Of a DNA stretch of 40,662 nt, positions 10,289-18,200 are shown in pieces. Source of the DNA: an uncultured Anaeromyxobacter sp. (lineage in GTDB: Bacteria; Myxococcota; Myxococcia; Myxococcales; Anaeromyxobacteraceae). Under the pieces are notes generated by a model that was not told where the DNA came from, ran no database searches, and saw only the letters and a list, made by a program, of their open reading frames with translations. How positions within the stretch are numbered: the stretch's first letter is position 1; every line of letters starts with the position of its first letter. Location: the NCBI GenBank assembly GCA_903874275.1, contig CAIQRS010000190.1:1-40662 (forward strand), in the 5' to 3' direction. The position numbers were made by a program, and so were the translations under genes.

Positions 10289-10627
10289 CTACTCGCCCCC
10301 GCCGGACTTCGACGAGGCCGCGGGAGGCGCCACCACCACCACCACCCGGTAGGTGCGCCGGATGGAGAGGGTGTCGGTGACGGAGCAGAGGGTCGTGCCG
10401 GGGCTGACCCCCCGGAGCCCGGGGCTGCCGCCCTGATCGGTGGGCTCGACCAGGCCGGGGTTGTCGCAGATGAGGTTTCGCACCGGCCCGGGGCCGATGG
10501 ACACCACCTCGCCCACCCGGATCTCCATGGGGATGACACCGGGGTCGTCCGCCGCGGCAGCAGGGCCGGCGAGGGAGAGGACTGCCCCGGCCATCGAGGC
10601 CAGGAAGACGGAACGCAGGCGCTTCAT
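10289..10627 (-). CDS. small secreted protein with pilus/secretin N-terminal-type domain
   Basis: A 112-residue exported protein. The start is ATG 10625-10627, preceded by GGGAGG at a five-base spacing; a longer frame reaching 10660 is not needed. Residues 1-26 are a clear signal peptide ending AAAADD. The mature part (IPMEIRVGEVVSIGPGPVRNLICDNPGLVEP, later GVSPGTTLCSVTD and RRTYRVVVVV) has the layout of the small beta domain at the N-terminus of CpaC/RcpC secretins (T2SS-T3SS_pil_N type). Here that domain stands alone with no secretin. Two cysteines could form a disulfide. The tail is a flexible SSKSGGGE. It leads the pilN-like/usp/M28/map unit. Confidence 0.7.
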   Translation of the reverse strand: MKRLRSVFLASMAGAVLSLAGPAAAADDPGVIPMEIRVGEVVSIGPGPVRNLICDNPGLVEPTDQGGSPGLRGVSPGTTLCSVTDTLSIRRTYRVVVVVAPPAASSKSGGGE

Positions 10628-10702
10628 GAGGACCTCCCGGCGAGCAGGCTGGTGCACCACCCCTCGATTCTACCCGATGCGCGAGCCCCGCGCCCGGAGC
10701 CT

Positions 10703-11473
10703 TCAGGAGAGGCGCGCGCCGCCCACGCCGACGGTCACCTCGGTGACCGGCAGCGCCACGCCCGACAGGCGCACCGCCTCCCGGGCCGCGGTGACGATCC
10801 CGCCGCAGCACGGGACCTCCATCCGGGCCACGGTCAGGCTTCGCGGGCCCGCCGCGCGGAAGATCGCGACGAGCTTTCCCACGTATCCCTCGAGGTCGTC
10901 GAGCTTCGGGCAGCCCACCAGCACCCGGCGCCCGGCCAGCAGGTCCCGGTGGAAGTCGGCGTAGGCGAAGGGGACGCAGTCGGCGGCGAGGAGGAGATCG
11001 GCGCCGCCGAGCCACGGCGCACCTGGCGAGACGAGCGAGAGCTGGACGGGCCAGTGGGAGAGCTGACCCTGCGCGGCGGGGGCCAGGCCGGTGGGCGCAC
11101 TTCGCGGCGGACCGAGGTCCACGCTCCGTGACCCGGGGCAGCCTCCCGCGGCGGCGTCCGGGGGCGGCTGCACCACGGAAAGTGAACGTCGGGGCGCGGG
11201 CGGAGCGGCCGGCTCCCGGGGCGCCGGACGCATGGCGCCGGCCAGGTGGCGCTCGACCGCGACGTGATCGAACGGCGCGGCCTCCCGCTCCGTCACCCGG
11301 ATGGCTCCCTGGGGACACTCCCCCAGGCATGCACCCAGGCCGTCGCAGAGCGCGTCGGCCACCAGGCGGGCCTTGCCATCCACCATCCGGATGGCGCCCT
11401 CGGCGCAGGAGGGCACACACTCGCCGCACCCGTCGCACCTGGCCTCGTCGATCTCCACGACCACCCTGCGCAT
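10703..11473 (-). CDS. ferredoxin-domain iron-sulfur protein with extra cysteine-rich C-terminal domain
   Basis: Cytoplasmic 256-residue protein. Residues 1-60 are a two-cluster ferredoxin fold: Cys13, Cys16, Cys19 and Cys23 form a complete first motif. The second motif is Cys43-x-x-Leu46-x-x-Cys49-x3-Cys53-Pro, so one ligand is replaced by leucine and that cluster may be a [3Fe-4S] or be absent. A Pro/Ala-rich linker (70-130) leads to a C-terminal domain with the cysteine sites LLLAADCVPF, RRVLVGCPKLDD and RMEVPCCGGIV, seen in iron-sulfur proteins of anaerobes. Redox partner and function are not known. It is divergent from a hydrogenase maturation protease, which suggests but does not prove a link to hydrogen metabolism. 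Confidence 0.75.
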   Translation of the reverse strand: MRRVVVEIDEARCDGCGECVPSCAEGAIRMVDGKARLVADALCDGLGACLGECPQGAIRVTEREAAPFDHVAVERHLAGAMRPAPREPAAPPAPRRSLSVVQPPPDAAAGGCPGSRSVDLGPPRSAPTGLAPAAQGQLSHWPVQLSLVSPGAPWLGGADLLLAADCVPFAYADFHRDLLAGRRVLVGCPKLDDLEGYVGKLVAIFRAAGPRSLTVARMEVPCCGGIVTAAREAVRLSGVALPVTEVTVGVGGARLS

Positions 11474-11531
11474 GCGCCCTTGTTGTCATGGGTTCCCTCC
11501 TCCTGTCGACCCCATCCGGGACGAGGTGCGG

Positions 11532-11537
11532 TAGTCT
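11532..11537 (+). promoter_or_regulatory. possible -10 element of the hydrogenase protease gene (TAGTCT)
   Basis: TAGTCT ends six bases before the ATG at 11544 and no Shine-Dalgarno lies between, the same layout as TAGGAT before lhgO. Low information; kept as a candidate for a leaderless start. Confidence 0.25.
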
Positions 11538-11543
11538 GCCCCC

Positions 11544-12071
11544 ATGGCGCGCGTGGTGGTGCTGGGCATCGGAAACGTCCTGAACAGCGACGACGGCCTC
11601 GGCCCGTTCGTCGCGCGAACCCTGCAGGCCGGCTGGGACCTCGACGGAGACGCCGAGGTCCTCGACGCCGGAACCCCGGGGATGGACATCATCTCCCTCC
11701 TCCACGGCGCAGACGCCGCCATCTTCGTGGACGCGGTCCGCGACCAGGGCGGGCCGGGGGACGTGAAGCGCTACGACCGGGCCGAGATCGTGAAGGGCGG
11801 GACCAAGACCTCGATGAGCCCGCACGAGCCCGGGCTGCGCGAGGCGCTGCTGGCCATGGAGTTCCGCGGGAGCGGACCGTCCGAGGTGATCCTCTGGGGG
11901 GCCATCCCGGAGAGCCTGGAGCTCGGCACCGTCCTCACCGCCACGATGCGCCGCTCCGTCCCCGCCATCCTCGAGGGCGTCCTCGAGGACCTGCGCAGGC
12001 TGGGCATCGGATCCCGCCGGCTCGACACGCCGCGCGACGCCGACATCTGGTGGGAGCGTCAGGCTCCCTGA
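11544..12071 (+). CDS. [NiFe]-hydrogenase maturation protease (HyaD/HybD family)
   Basis: Nickel-dependent endopeptidase that removes the C-terminal tail of the hydrogenase large subunit once nickel is inserted. The 175-residue protein starts VVVLGIGNVLNSDDGLG, the family signature. The three metal positions known from HybD (Glu16, Asp62, His93) correspond to Asp16 or Asp17, Asp63 in FVDAV and His94 in SPHEPGL, so the glutamate is replaced by aspartate. The first strand GIGN and the DAGTPGMDI loop are intact. No hydrogenase structural gene or hyp gene is in the window, so it acts in trans or its partners lie elsewhere. Its end overlaps the end of the convergent MFS gene by 13 bp. Confidence 0.9.
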   Translation: MARVVVLGIGNVLNSDDGLGPFVARTLQAGWDLDGDAEVLDAGTPGMDIISLLHGADAAIFVDAVRDQGGPGDVKRYDRAEIVKGGTKTSMSPHEPGLREALLAMEFRGSGPSEVILWGAIPESLELGTVLTATMRRSVPAILEGVLEDLRRLGIGSRRLDTPRDADIWWERQAP

Positions 12072-13270
12072 GCCGCGCGGGGCGGGCGGCCCGGCCGGCA
12101 GAGGATCGACACCGCCAGCGCCGCAGCGCCCAGCGCCAGGAGGCTCGCACCGGCCACGCCGGCCCAGCCCCAGCGCTGCCAGGCCAGCCCGGGCAGCCAG
12201 GAGCCCAGCGTTCCACCCAGGTAGTAGAAGGCCAGGTAGAGCGCGCTGGCGCCTCCCTTGGCCTCCCGGGCCGTCTCGTTCACGTAGGAGGGGCCAAGCG
12301 CCTGGGCGGTGAACATCCCCACCACGAGCACGAGCAGGCCGATCACAAGGACCACCAGTGAACCGGAGAGCGTCACCGCCACCCCCGCCGCCGAGATGGC
12401 GAGCCCGCTGAGCATGATCCGCTCCGGCGCCACCCGCGCCGAGAGCCGCCCGGCCAGGGGCGACGCCAGGATGCCCACCACGTACACCAGGTACGCCGAC
12501 GCGATGGCGTCGGTGGAGAGCCGGAACGGGGGGGCCGCGAGCCGGTAGGGCAGGTAGGTGAAGACGGCGATGAAGGCGAAGAAGAGGCAGAAGGCCAGCG
12601 CGAAGCCGCCCAGGAGGCGTCGGTCGCGCAGGTGGCGCAGCATCCCGCGCAGGGCGCCGCGCCAGGGTGCGGCGGCCGGCCCTCCCCTCGGCAGCTCGAG
12701 CCACATCCCGGCCGCGCCCGCCGCGGTGACCGCCGCCGAGAGGAGGAATGCGGCCCTCCACCCTCCCTGCGCGGCGACGAGCCCGCTCGCCACCCGGCCG
12801 AGGAGCCCTCCCGCGACGCTGGCGGCGATGACGGCGCCCACCGCGGCGCGGAGCTGCCCGGGGGCGAAGTGGTCCCCTGCCCAGGCCACCGAGACGGCGG
12901 TGACGCCGGGGATGAGGAGCCCCTGCGCCGCCCGCAGCGCGACCAGCTCGGGAAAGGTCCTCGCCGCCGCGCAGGCCAGCGTGGGCAGGACGAGCAGCGC
13001 CAGCGACCCGACCATCACCGCCTTCCTCCCCAGCGCGTCGGAGAGCGGCCCGGCCAGGAACGACCCGGCGGCGATGGCGAGCACCACCGCCGAGACCGAG
13101 AGCCCCGCCGTGGCCGGAGGGATGGCGAACTCGGCCGAGAGCATGGGCAGGAGCGGCTGGGTGACGTACATGGCCGCGTAGGCGGCCACCGTGCCGGTGC
13201 AGAGCGCGCCGGTGGCGCGGCTCCGCAGGGGTACCCAGGGTGAAGGGCGGGCGGCGGGCGAGCCCGCCAT
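12059..13270 (-). CDS. major facilitator superfamily transporter, YnfM-like drug/solute efflux type
   Basis: Twelve-helix inner membrane transporter of 403 residues. The first helix region AAYAAMYVTQPLLPML and the loop 2-3 motif GPLSDALGRKAVMVG (MFS motif A, G-x-L-S-D-x-x-G-R-(K/R)) are clear, and RAAQGLLIPGVTAV is helix 4. The second half repeats the pattern with LAGRLSARVAPERIML. The layout resembles the YnfM/arabinose-efflux-like group, for which substrates are mostly unknown. The ATG directly follows the TGA of the quinone reductase gene without a spacer, so the two form one unit. The 3' end runs 13 bp into the convergent maturation protease gene. Confidence 0.9.
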   Translation of the reverse strand: MAGSPAARPSPWVPLRSRATGALCTGTVAAYAAMYVTQPLLPMLSAEFAIPPATAGLSVSAVVLAIAAGSFLAGPLSDALGRKAVMVGSLALLVLPTLACAAARTFPELVALRAAQGLLIPGVTAVSVAWAGDHFAPGQLRAAVGAVIAASVAGGLLGRVASGLVAAQGGWRAAFLLSAAVTAAGAAGMWLELPRGGPAAAPWRGALRGMLRHLRDRRLLGGFALAFCLFFAFIAVFTYLPYRLAAPPFRLSTDAIASAYLVYVVGILASPLAGRLSARVAPERIMLSGLAISAAGVAVTLSGSLVVLVIGLLVLVVGMFTAQALGPSYVNETAREAKGGASALYLAFYYLGGTLGSWLPGLAWQRWGWAGVAGASLLALGAAALAVSILCRPGRPPRAAQGA

Positions 13271-14242
13271 TCAGGGCACGAGCACGATGGACCCGGTGGT
13301 GTGGCGCCCCTCCAGGGCGCGGTGGGCGTCGGCGGCCCCGGCCAGCGGCCAGCGGTGCTTCACCTCGATGCGGACCTGGCCGGACCGGATGACGCCGAAG
13401 AGCTCCCGCGCCCCCTCCTCCAGGTCCTCGCGCCGGGCCGTGTAGCTGAAGAGCGTGGGACGGGTCAGGAAGAGGGACCCCTTGGCCGCCAGCTGGGAGA
13501 GGTCGAAGGGCGGCACCTGGCCGGAGGCGTTCCCGTAGCTCACCATGAGTCCCAGCGGGGAGAGGCAGTCGAGGGAGCCCTCGAAGGTGCTCCGGCCCAC
13601 CGAGTCGTAGACCACCGGGACCCCTTCACCCTTGGTCAACTCGCGGACCCGCTTCACGAAGTCCTCGCGCGTGTAGACGATCACGTCGCTGGCGCCGGCG
13701 GCCAGCGCCAGGCGCGCCTTCTCGTCGCTGCCCACCGTGGCGATGGTGCGCGCCGAGAGCGCCCGCAGCCACTGCACGGCGATGAGCCCCACCCCGCCGG
13801 CCGCGGCGTGGAAGAGCACGTTCTCGCCGGGCCTCACCGCGTGGATGCGCCGGAGCAGCATCCAGGCCGTCATCCCCTTCAGCATGGCGGCGGCGGCCAC
13901 CTCGTCGGAGACCCCCTCGGGGATGTGCACCAGCCGGTCGGCGGGGACGGCGGCGGCCTCGGCGTAGGCGCCGGGCGGGCGGGCCACGTAGGCCACCCGG
14001 TCGCCGGTGGCGACAAGGGTGACCCCCTGTCCCACCGCCTCGACCACCCCGGCCGCCTCCACTCCCAGTCCACTGGGGAGCGGCAGCTTGTAGAGGCCGG
14101 TCCGGTGATAGGTGTCGATGAAGTTCACCCCGATGGCGGTGTGGCGCACGCGGGCCTGGCCAGGGCCGGGCTCGGGGAGCGGGAGCTCCTCGAGGCGCAG
14201 GACCTCGGGACCGCCGGTCTGGTGGAATCGGATCGCCTTCAT
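13271..14242 (-). CDS. NADPH:quinone oxidoreductase, zeta-crystallin-like
   Basis: Zinc-free medium-chain reductase of 323 residues, close in layout to E. coli QorA: it starts MKAIRFHQTGGPEVL, has GVNFIDTYHRTGLYK and GVEAAGVVEAVG, the cofactor loop HAAAGGVGLIAVQ, and VYDSVGRSTFEGSLDCL. It probably reduces quinones or enones by one electron at the expense of NADPH. The start ATG (14240-14242) follows a GGAGG at seven bases. A perfect TTGACA lies 44-49 bases upstream. It is followed without a gap by the MFS transporter, a common pairing in which the efflux pump and reductase handle the same quinone-like compound; this functional link is inference. Confidence 0.92.
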   Translation of the reverse strand: MKAIRFHQTGGPEVLRLEELPLPEPGPGQARVRHTAIGVNFIDTYHRTGLYKLPLPSGLGVEAAGVVEAVGQGVTLVATGDRVAYVARPPGAYAEAAAVPADRLVHIPEGVSDEVAAAAMLKGMTAWMLLRRIHAVRPGENVLFHAAAGGVGLIAVQWLRALSARTIATVGSDEKARLALAAGASDVIVYTREDFVKRVRELTKGEGVPVVYDSVGRSTFEGSLDCLSPLGLMVSYGNASGQVPPFDLSQLAAKGSLFLTRPTLFSYTARREDLEEGARELFGVIRSGQVRIEVKHRWPLAGAADAHRALEGRHTTGSIVLVP

Positions 14243-14262
14243 GGTGGTACCTCCGGCGGGAG

Positions 14263-14291
14263 TCTTTGCCCCCGGGCCCGCCCCCTGTCAA
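14263..14291 (-). promoter_or_regulatory. possible sigma-70 promoter of the quinone reductase gene
   Basis: TTGACA (14286-14291, minus strand) is a perfect -35, in a short AT-richer patch. The -10 at 17-base spacing is CAAAGA (14263-14268), which is poor. A start near 14256 would leave only the Shine-Dalgarno and seven bases ahead of the ATG. Confidence 0.35.
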
Positions 14292-14416
14292 CGATATCCA
14301 GTGATTCCGGGGGCATCGCCTCCTGGACGCACCCCCTCTCTGGGATCGGGCGCCGGGGGCCGTCCGGGTGCAAGATCCCGGGCAGGCGGTCCCAGGAGGG
14401 CCCCGACGGAGGCGCG

Positions 14417-14851
14417 ATGCAAGGGTGGCAGATTGCACTGGTGGTTCTGGTGGCGGTCCTGGTCGGGGCGGTCCTCCCGCTCATCGTCCAGCTCTACGGG
14501 ACGCTCCACGCGCTGCGCGCCGTGGTGGAGAAGAGCGCCAAGGACGTCGAGGCGGGTGTGCAGAGCATCCACCGCACCGCCGACCGGATCGACCGGCTGG
14601 GCGCGGCCCTCGAGAAGGACGGCAAGATGGCCACCATCGTCGAGGGCGCCACCAGCGCCGCACAGATGGTGAATCAGCTGCGCGGCACGATGCAGGTGGC
14701 CGGGCCGATCGCGGCGGCGGTGGTCCCGGCGGTGATGGCGGGGGTCCGGGCCTGGAAGGGGGCGATGGCCGAGGACCCTCCTCCCGCGGCGCCGGAAGAT
14801 CCCCCGGTTCGGCAAGGTTCCCCACACGAGAGGAAGGAGGCCACAGGATGA
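14417..14851 (+). CDS. membrane-anchored DUF948-like protein
   Basis: A 144-residue protein with one N-terminal transmembrane helix (about 5-27) followed by a helical, probably coiled-coil, region (LHALRAVVEKSAKDVEAGVQS through ALEKDGKMATIVEG). A second hydrophobic segment (97-113) and a Pro/Glu-rich tail come after. This is the layout of DUF948 proteins, whose function is not known; some are stress-related in Gram-positives. The start is ATG 14417, preceded by GGAGG four bases upstream. The stop overlaps the YtxH-like gene start (ATGA). The pair DUF948-YtxH is recurrent in bacteria and suggests a joint cell-envelope role. Confidence 0.75.
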   Translation: MQGWQIALVVLVAVLVGAVLPLIVQLYGTLHALRAVVEKSAKDVEAGVQSIHRTADRIDRLGAALEKDGKMATIVEGATSAAQMVNQLRGTMQVAGPIAAAVVPAVMAGVRAWKGAMAEDPPPAAPEDPPVRQGSPHERKEATG

Positions 14852-15087
14852 GCCAGAACAACGGTGGTGTCGGTGCTGGAACGGTTCTCTTCGCGTTCCT
14901 GGCCGGAGCCGCGGTCGGAGGGGTCGTCGCACTGCTCTACGCCCCGCAGTCGGGCAAGCAGACGCGCCAGAAGTTGCTCGAGTACGGCGACGACGCCCGG
15001 GAGGCGGTCGGGCGCGTGCCGCACGCGATGCGCGAGGCGGAGAAGGCAGCCGTCGCGACCTTCAACGAGACCCTGAAGAAGGGATAG
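14848..15087 (+). CDS. YtxH-like small membrane protein
   Basis: Seventy-nine residues. After MSQNNGGVG comes one transmembrane helix (about 10-32) with the YtxH hallmark GAAVGGVVALLYAPQSGKQTR, then an amphipathic helix rich in charged residues (EYGDDAREAVGRVPHAMREAEKAA). YtxH proteins are small envelope proteins linked to general stress in Bacillus; biochemical function is unknown. An AGGAAGGAGG stretch about seven bases ahead of ATG 14848 is a strong ribosome-binding site inside the end of the DUF948-like gene, so the four-base overlap is coupled. Confidence 0.82.
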   Translation: MSQNNGGVGAGTVLFAFLAGAAVGGVVALLYAPQSGKQTRQKLLEYGDDAREAVGRVPHAMREAEKAAVATFNETLKKG

Positions 15088-15098
15088 GCAGGGCTGGA

Positions 15099-15116
15099 CC
15101 GGCGCGGCGGCGCCGG
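15099..15116 (+). terminator. GC hairpin after the YtxH-like gene, weak terminator
   Basis: CCGGCGC (15099-15105) and GCGCCGG (15110-15116) form a seven-base perfect stem with a GGCG loop, 11 bp after the stop. No T-run follows, so termination is uncertain. Confidence 0.35.
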
Positions 15117-15171
15117 CATGGCGGGACCCGGCCCGGAGGCGCAGATTCTGCTGCGACCCGGCCGGGAACCC

Positions 15172-15199
15172 GTCAGTTCATATACATGAATTTACTGAC
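15172..15199. promoter_or_regulatory. nested inverted repeat, candidate operator upstream of the FAD/Fe-S operon
   Basis: An AT-rich island in GC-rich DNA holds GTCAGT (15172-15177) and its reverse complement ACTGAC (15194-15199). Inside lies TTCAT (15177-15181) with ATGAA (15186-15190) around four bases. The two arms are offset by a four-base insertion on the right side. It lies 20 bp before the candidate sigma-54 element and 67 bp before the start codon, so it suits a local regulator better than a distant activator site. No regulator gene is adjacent. The protein that binds is unknown. Confidence 0.45.
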
Positions 15200-15218
15200 A
15201 TTTTCGTGGTGGGTCCGG

Positions 15219-15232
15219 GGCACGGAACCTGC
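15219..15232 (+). promoter_or_regulatory. candidate sigma-54 promoter of the 15266-22219 operon
   Basis: The stretch GGGCACG-GAAC-CTGCT carries the invariant GG (15219-15220) and GC (15231-15232) exactly ten bases apart. It agrees with the TGGCACG-N4-TTGC(A/T) consensus at 10 of 12 positions. Transcription would begin near 15243, leaving about 22 nt that include GGGAGGACC before the ATG at 15266. Matches of this quality also occur by chance in GC-rich DNA, so position is the main support. If real, an enhancer-binding activator is required. Confidence 0.5.
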
Positions 15233-15265
15233 TAGAAGTGATGGTCCGCCCCGTGCGGGAGGACC

Positions 15266-18200
15266 ATGACAAATCCCAGCCACCGCGAGATCCCCTACAA
15301 CTACACCTCCGCCGACGACCGGCAGGCGGTGTCGTCGCTGCTCGGCAAGGGGGTCTGGAAGAAGCTCGAGGAACTGCGGGAGCGCCGGGTCACCGGCCGC
15401 TCGGCCCGGCTCCTCATGCGGGTCTTCGGCGAGGTGCTGGTCCACCGGCGCAATCCTTACCTCCGCCAGGAGCTCGTCACCTCGTCCAGCCGGCGCAAGC
15501 GCTTCTTCGGCGACGCCGAGGCGAACCTCAGGGTCATCCAGGACGGGGCCGGGAACGACGCCCTGGTGCTCGAGGTCCTGGCCGAGGCCCGGCGCATGCT
15601 CGACGGCGTTCGCGACGAGGTCCGGCGCATGCCCGACCTGCACGCCCGGATCCGGCGGGCCCTGGGGGCCGTGGTGGGGCGGGAGAACGTCCTGCTCGAC
15701 CCCTTCACGCTGACCGCCCACGCCACCGACGCCACCGACTGGCGCCTGCACCTCCCGCTCGCCGTGGTGACCCCCACCGAGGAGTCGCAGGTGGCGCCGC
15801 TCCTCTCCGCCATCCGGGATCTCAGGCTCCACGCCATCCCGCGCGGCGCGGGGACGGGGCTCACCGGCGGCGCCATCCCGCTCACGCCCGATTGCGTGAT
15901 GGTGAACACGGAGAAGCTGAACCGGATCCGCGGCGTGTCGTCGCGCCCGTTCGTCCTGGACGACGGACGGACGGTGACGGGGCAGGTGGTGGACCTCGAG
16001 GCCGGGGTCATCACCGAGGCGGCCATGGAGCATGCCACCCACCGCGGCCTGGTCTTCGCCACCGACCCCACCAGCGCCTGGGCCTGCACCATCGGCGGGA
16101 ACATCGCCGAGAACGCCGGCGGCAAGGATTGCGTCCTGTGGGGCACCTGCATCGACAACCTGGTGTCGTTCCGCATCGCCATGCCCGGCGGCCACGACTG
16201 GACGGTGCACCGGGTCAACCACCAGCTGCGCAAGATCCTCTTCGACGACGTGGTGCGCTTCGAGGTCCGCGACGGCGCCGGCGCGCTGGTGCGCGCCATC
16301 GAGCTGCTGGGGAGCGAGATCCGCAAGCGAGGGCTCTGGAAGGACATCACCAACAAGGCGCTGGGAGGGCTGCCCGGGGTGCAGAAGGAGGGCACCGACG
16401 GCGTCATCACCTCGGCCGAGTTCATCCTCTACCCGGCCTACCCGCACACCCGCACCCTGTGCCTGGAGTTCTTCGGCCCCGACTTCGACGAGGCCAGCCA
16501 GGTGATCCTGGAGATCGCCCGGGAGATGCCCAACCGCGGCGAGGAGGCCCTCTCGGCGCTCGAGCACTTCGACGACCAGTACGTGAAGGCCATCGGCTAC
16601 CAGGTGAAGGCGCCGCGGACCGAGACCCCCAAGGCGGTCATCATCGTGGACGTGGTCGGCCACACCCCCGAGCAGGTGGCGCGCGGCGTGGCCCGCGTCC
16701 GCTCCATCCTGGCTCCCCACGGGAAGACCTTCCTGGCCGAGGCGCGCGACGCCGCCGAGGGAAAGCGCTTCTGGGCCGACCGCAAGAAGCTCGGCGCCAT
16801 CGCCCGGCGCACCAACGCCTTCAAGGTGAACGAGGACGTGGTCCTCCCCCTCACGGCACTCGCCGAGTTCTCGCTCTTCATCGACGCGATGAACGTCCAC
16901 GAGGAGCGTCACTGCCAGGAGAACTTCGTCCGCCGCGCCGAGACCTACCTGCACGGGGTTCCCACTCCCCCGGACGCGCTCTGGGCGCCCAAGCTCACGG
17001 CGGCGCTCTCTGCCTGCACCAGCGCCCGCGAGGCCATCGCCAGGGCCGGCGAGGCCGAGGTGCGCTCGCTCGCCGTCACCGACCGGCTCCGGCAGGACCT
17101 GGCGGCGCTGCTCGCCACCCATCCCAAGGTGGCCGCCACCGTCTCCGCCGTCTGGGAGGAGGTGCGGGCCCGCCTGATCGTGCTCGCCACCCACATGCAC
17201 GCCGGCGACGGCAACGTGCACGTGAACATCCCGGTGCTCTCCAACGATCGGCAGATGCTGCGCCGGTCGGAGGCGGTGGTGGAGAAGGTCTTCGACCGGG
17301 TCGGCGAGCTGGGCGGCGTGGTCTCCGGCGAGCACGGCATCGGCGTCACCAAGCTCAAGTACTGGGACCCGGAGCGGCGCAAGGAGCTCGAGGCCTACCG
17401 GCGCGTGGTGGATCCGGGCGGCCTCATGAACCCGGGCAAGCTCTCCGACCTGGCGGCGCTCGAGCAGATCTACACGCCCTCCTTCAACCTGCTCAAGCTC
17501 GAGGCCCGCATCCTGCAGCACGGGCAGCTCGAGGAGCTGGCCCGGCGCATCGCCACCTGCGTTCGCTGCGGCAAGTGCAAGCCCGACTGCTGCGTCTTCT
17601 ACCCGGGCCGGGGGATGTTCTTCCACCCGCGCAACAAGAACCTGGCCATCGGCGCCCTCATCGAGGCGCTGCTCTACGACGCCCAGCGCCAGCGCTCGGG
17701 CTCCTTCGAGCTGCTCCGCCACCTCGAGGAGGTGGCCGACCACTGCACCATCTGCCACAAGTGCCTGAAGCCCTGCCCGGTGGACATCGACACCGGCGAG
17801 GTCACGGTCATCGAGCGGGAGATCCTGGCGGCGCGCGGCTTCAAGCAGATGCCCATCACCACCCGCCTCACCCTGCGCTACCTCGACACCCGGTCGCGCC
17901 TCGGGAACAAGCTGCTCCGCACCGGGCTGGTCACCATCGGCGGGGCGCTGCAGCGCGCCGGGCACGAGGTCACCGGTCCGCTCCAGAGGCTCGACGGGAA
18001 CTCCCGGCTGCTGGCCACGCTGCGCTCGCCGGTCACGCAAGCCGACGAGGGCACGCTGCGCGACGTGGTCCCGGAGTGCCGCGCCGACCAGGCCCTGGTC
18101 TTCGAGCCCGAGGGCGAGCCGGACCGCACCGTCTTCTACTTCCCGGGCTGCGGCTCGGAGCGGCTCTTCTCGCGCATCTCCCAGGCCGCCATCCACCTGC

